A stretch of 5,762 bases of DNA from a bacterium (GTDB taxonomy: Bacteria; UBA10199; DSSB01), in contig JAUHYS010000150.1 of assembly GCA_030426445.1 (NCBI GenBank), positions 1 through 5,762 of the forward strand, in the 5' to 3' direction. Each line of letters starts with the position of its first letter. Positions within the stretch are counted from its first letter, which is position 1. Shown one piece after another: positions 5,513 through 5,762 of this stretch. Made by a program: the position numbers and the translations under genes. The notes beneath the pieces were generated by a model. That model ran no database searches. It had not been told where the DNA came from and saw only the letters and a list, made by a program, of their open reading frames with translations.

Positions 5513-5762
5513 CTACTTGGATATTTGCTTAGCCACCTCTTCGGCAAAATTTTCCTGCTTCTTTTCTAAACCTTCACCCACTTGAAAGCGCACAAATTGA
5601 ATAATTTGAGCATTGGGGTCAAAAGACTTGAGATAAGCTCCAACCGTTTTTTTGCCTTCGGGATCTTTGACAAAAATTTGATCCACCAAGGAAACTTCTT
5701 TAGCAAATTTTTGGAGCTTGCCTTCAATAATTTTTTCTAGCATTTCAGGAGGCTTTCCACTG
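5513..5762 (-). CDS. tsf: Elongation factor Ts (C-terminal 82 residues; runs off right edge)
   Basis: Only the 3' end is present. The reading frame stays open to the window edge, and the partial sequence starts SGKPPEMLEKIIEGKL, so the internal ATG at 5741-5743 is not the start. The block GKPPEMLEKIIEGKLQKF, then VSLVDQIFVKDP, KTVGAYLK and FVRFQVGEGLEKK, ending FAEEVAKQISK, is the standard end of bacterial EF-Ts (E. coli: GKPEEIAKKMVEGRM, FIRFEVGEGIEK, FAAEVAAMSKQS). It covers the end of the second dimerisation/core subdomain and the C-terminal module. EF-Ts is the cytoplasmic guanine-nucleotide exchange factor that regenerates EF-Tu-GTP. The gene ends in TAG, 12 nt before pyrH. In most bacteria rpsB lies upstream of tsf and the shared promoter precedes it; that region is outside the window. 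Confidence 0.97.
   Translation of the reverse strand, partial: SGKPPEMLEKIIEGKLQKFAKEVSLVDQIFVKDPEGKKTVGAYLKSFDPNAQIIQFVRFQVGEGLEKKQENFAEEVAKQISK

Noticed and set aside
1..5762. Mobile element, CRISPR array, tRNA, riboswitch or an undescribed defence or metabolic system
   Set aside because: Nearly every base belongs to a recognised core gene with intact motifs, there is no gap over 37 nt, and no repeat array or foreign-looking insert was seen on either strand.

Overview
The window is a stretch of bacterial chromosome carrying one tightly packed run of core housekeeping genes, all on the minus strand. Read in the direction of transcription (high to low coordinates) the order is tsf (3' end only), pyrH, frr, uppS, cdsA, dxr, rseP and the first 26 codons of tsaB. 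The largest gap between genes is 37 bases. Two junctions overlap (uppS/cdsA by 7 nt, cdsA/dxr by 4 nt as ATGA), frr and uppS abut exactly, and no promoter or intrinsic terminator is convincing inside the window. This looks like a single operon whose promoter lies beyond the right edge, probably ahead of rpsB.

The organism is a bacterium using the standard bacterial code, since TAA, TAG and TGA all act as stops. It is moderately AT-rich (around 40% GC by eye, not counted). Several features suggest a Gram-negative with a diderm envelope: RseP has two PDZ domains, and dxr and uppS lie in the translation/envelope cluster. The order frr-uppS-cdsA-dxr-rseP differs from that of E. coli and other Gammaproteobacteria (frr-dxr-uppS-cdsA-rseP-bamA). 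It is the order I associate with the former Deltaproteobacteria and related lineages, and with Firmicutes. A delta-like or Bdellovibrionota-like bacterium is my best guess from order and protein style, but the lineage cannot be fixed without a search.

Right part (4200-5762): EF-Ts C-terminus, UMP kinase and ribosome recycling factor link translation elongation and recycling with pyrimidine nucleotide supply. Middle part (1499-4199): UppS, CdsA and Dxr are envelope-precursor enzymes. Dxr commits carbon to the MEP isoprenoid pathway whose products UppS condenses into the C55 lipid carrier, and CdsA makes CDP-diacylglycerol for phospholipids. Left part (1-1461): the RseP intramembrane protease, followed after 2 nt by TsaB, which acts in tRNA t6A modification.

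All complete genes are full length, with the expected catalytic motifs intact. I found no mobile element, CRISPR array, RNA gene or novel system. The points worth a second look are small: a Shine-Dalgarno-less, U-rich leader before pyrH, the true start of dxr, a short inverted repeat ahead of rseP, a cysteine pair bracketing the second PDZ domain of RseP, and a variant active-site-loop motif in UppS.
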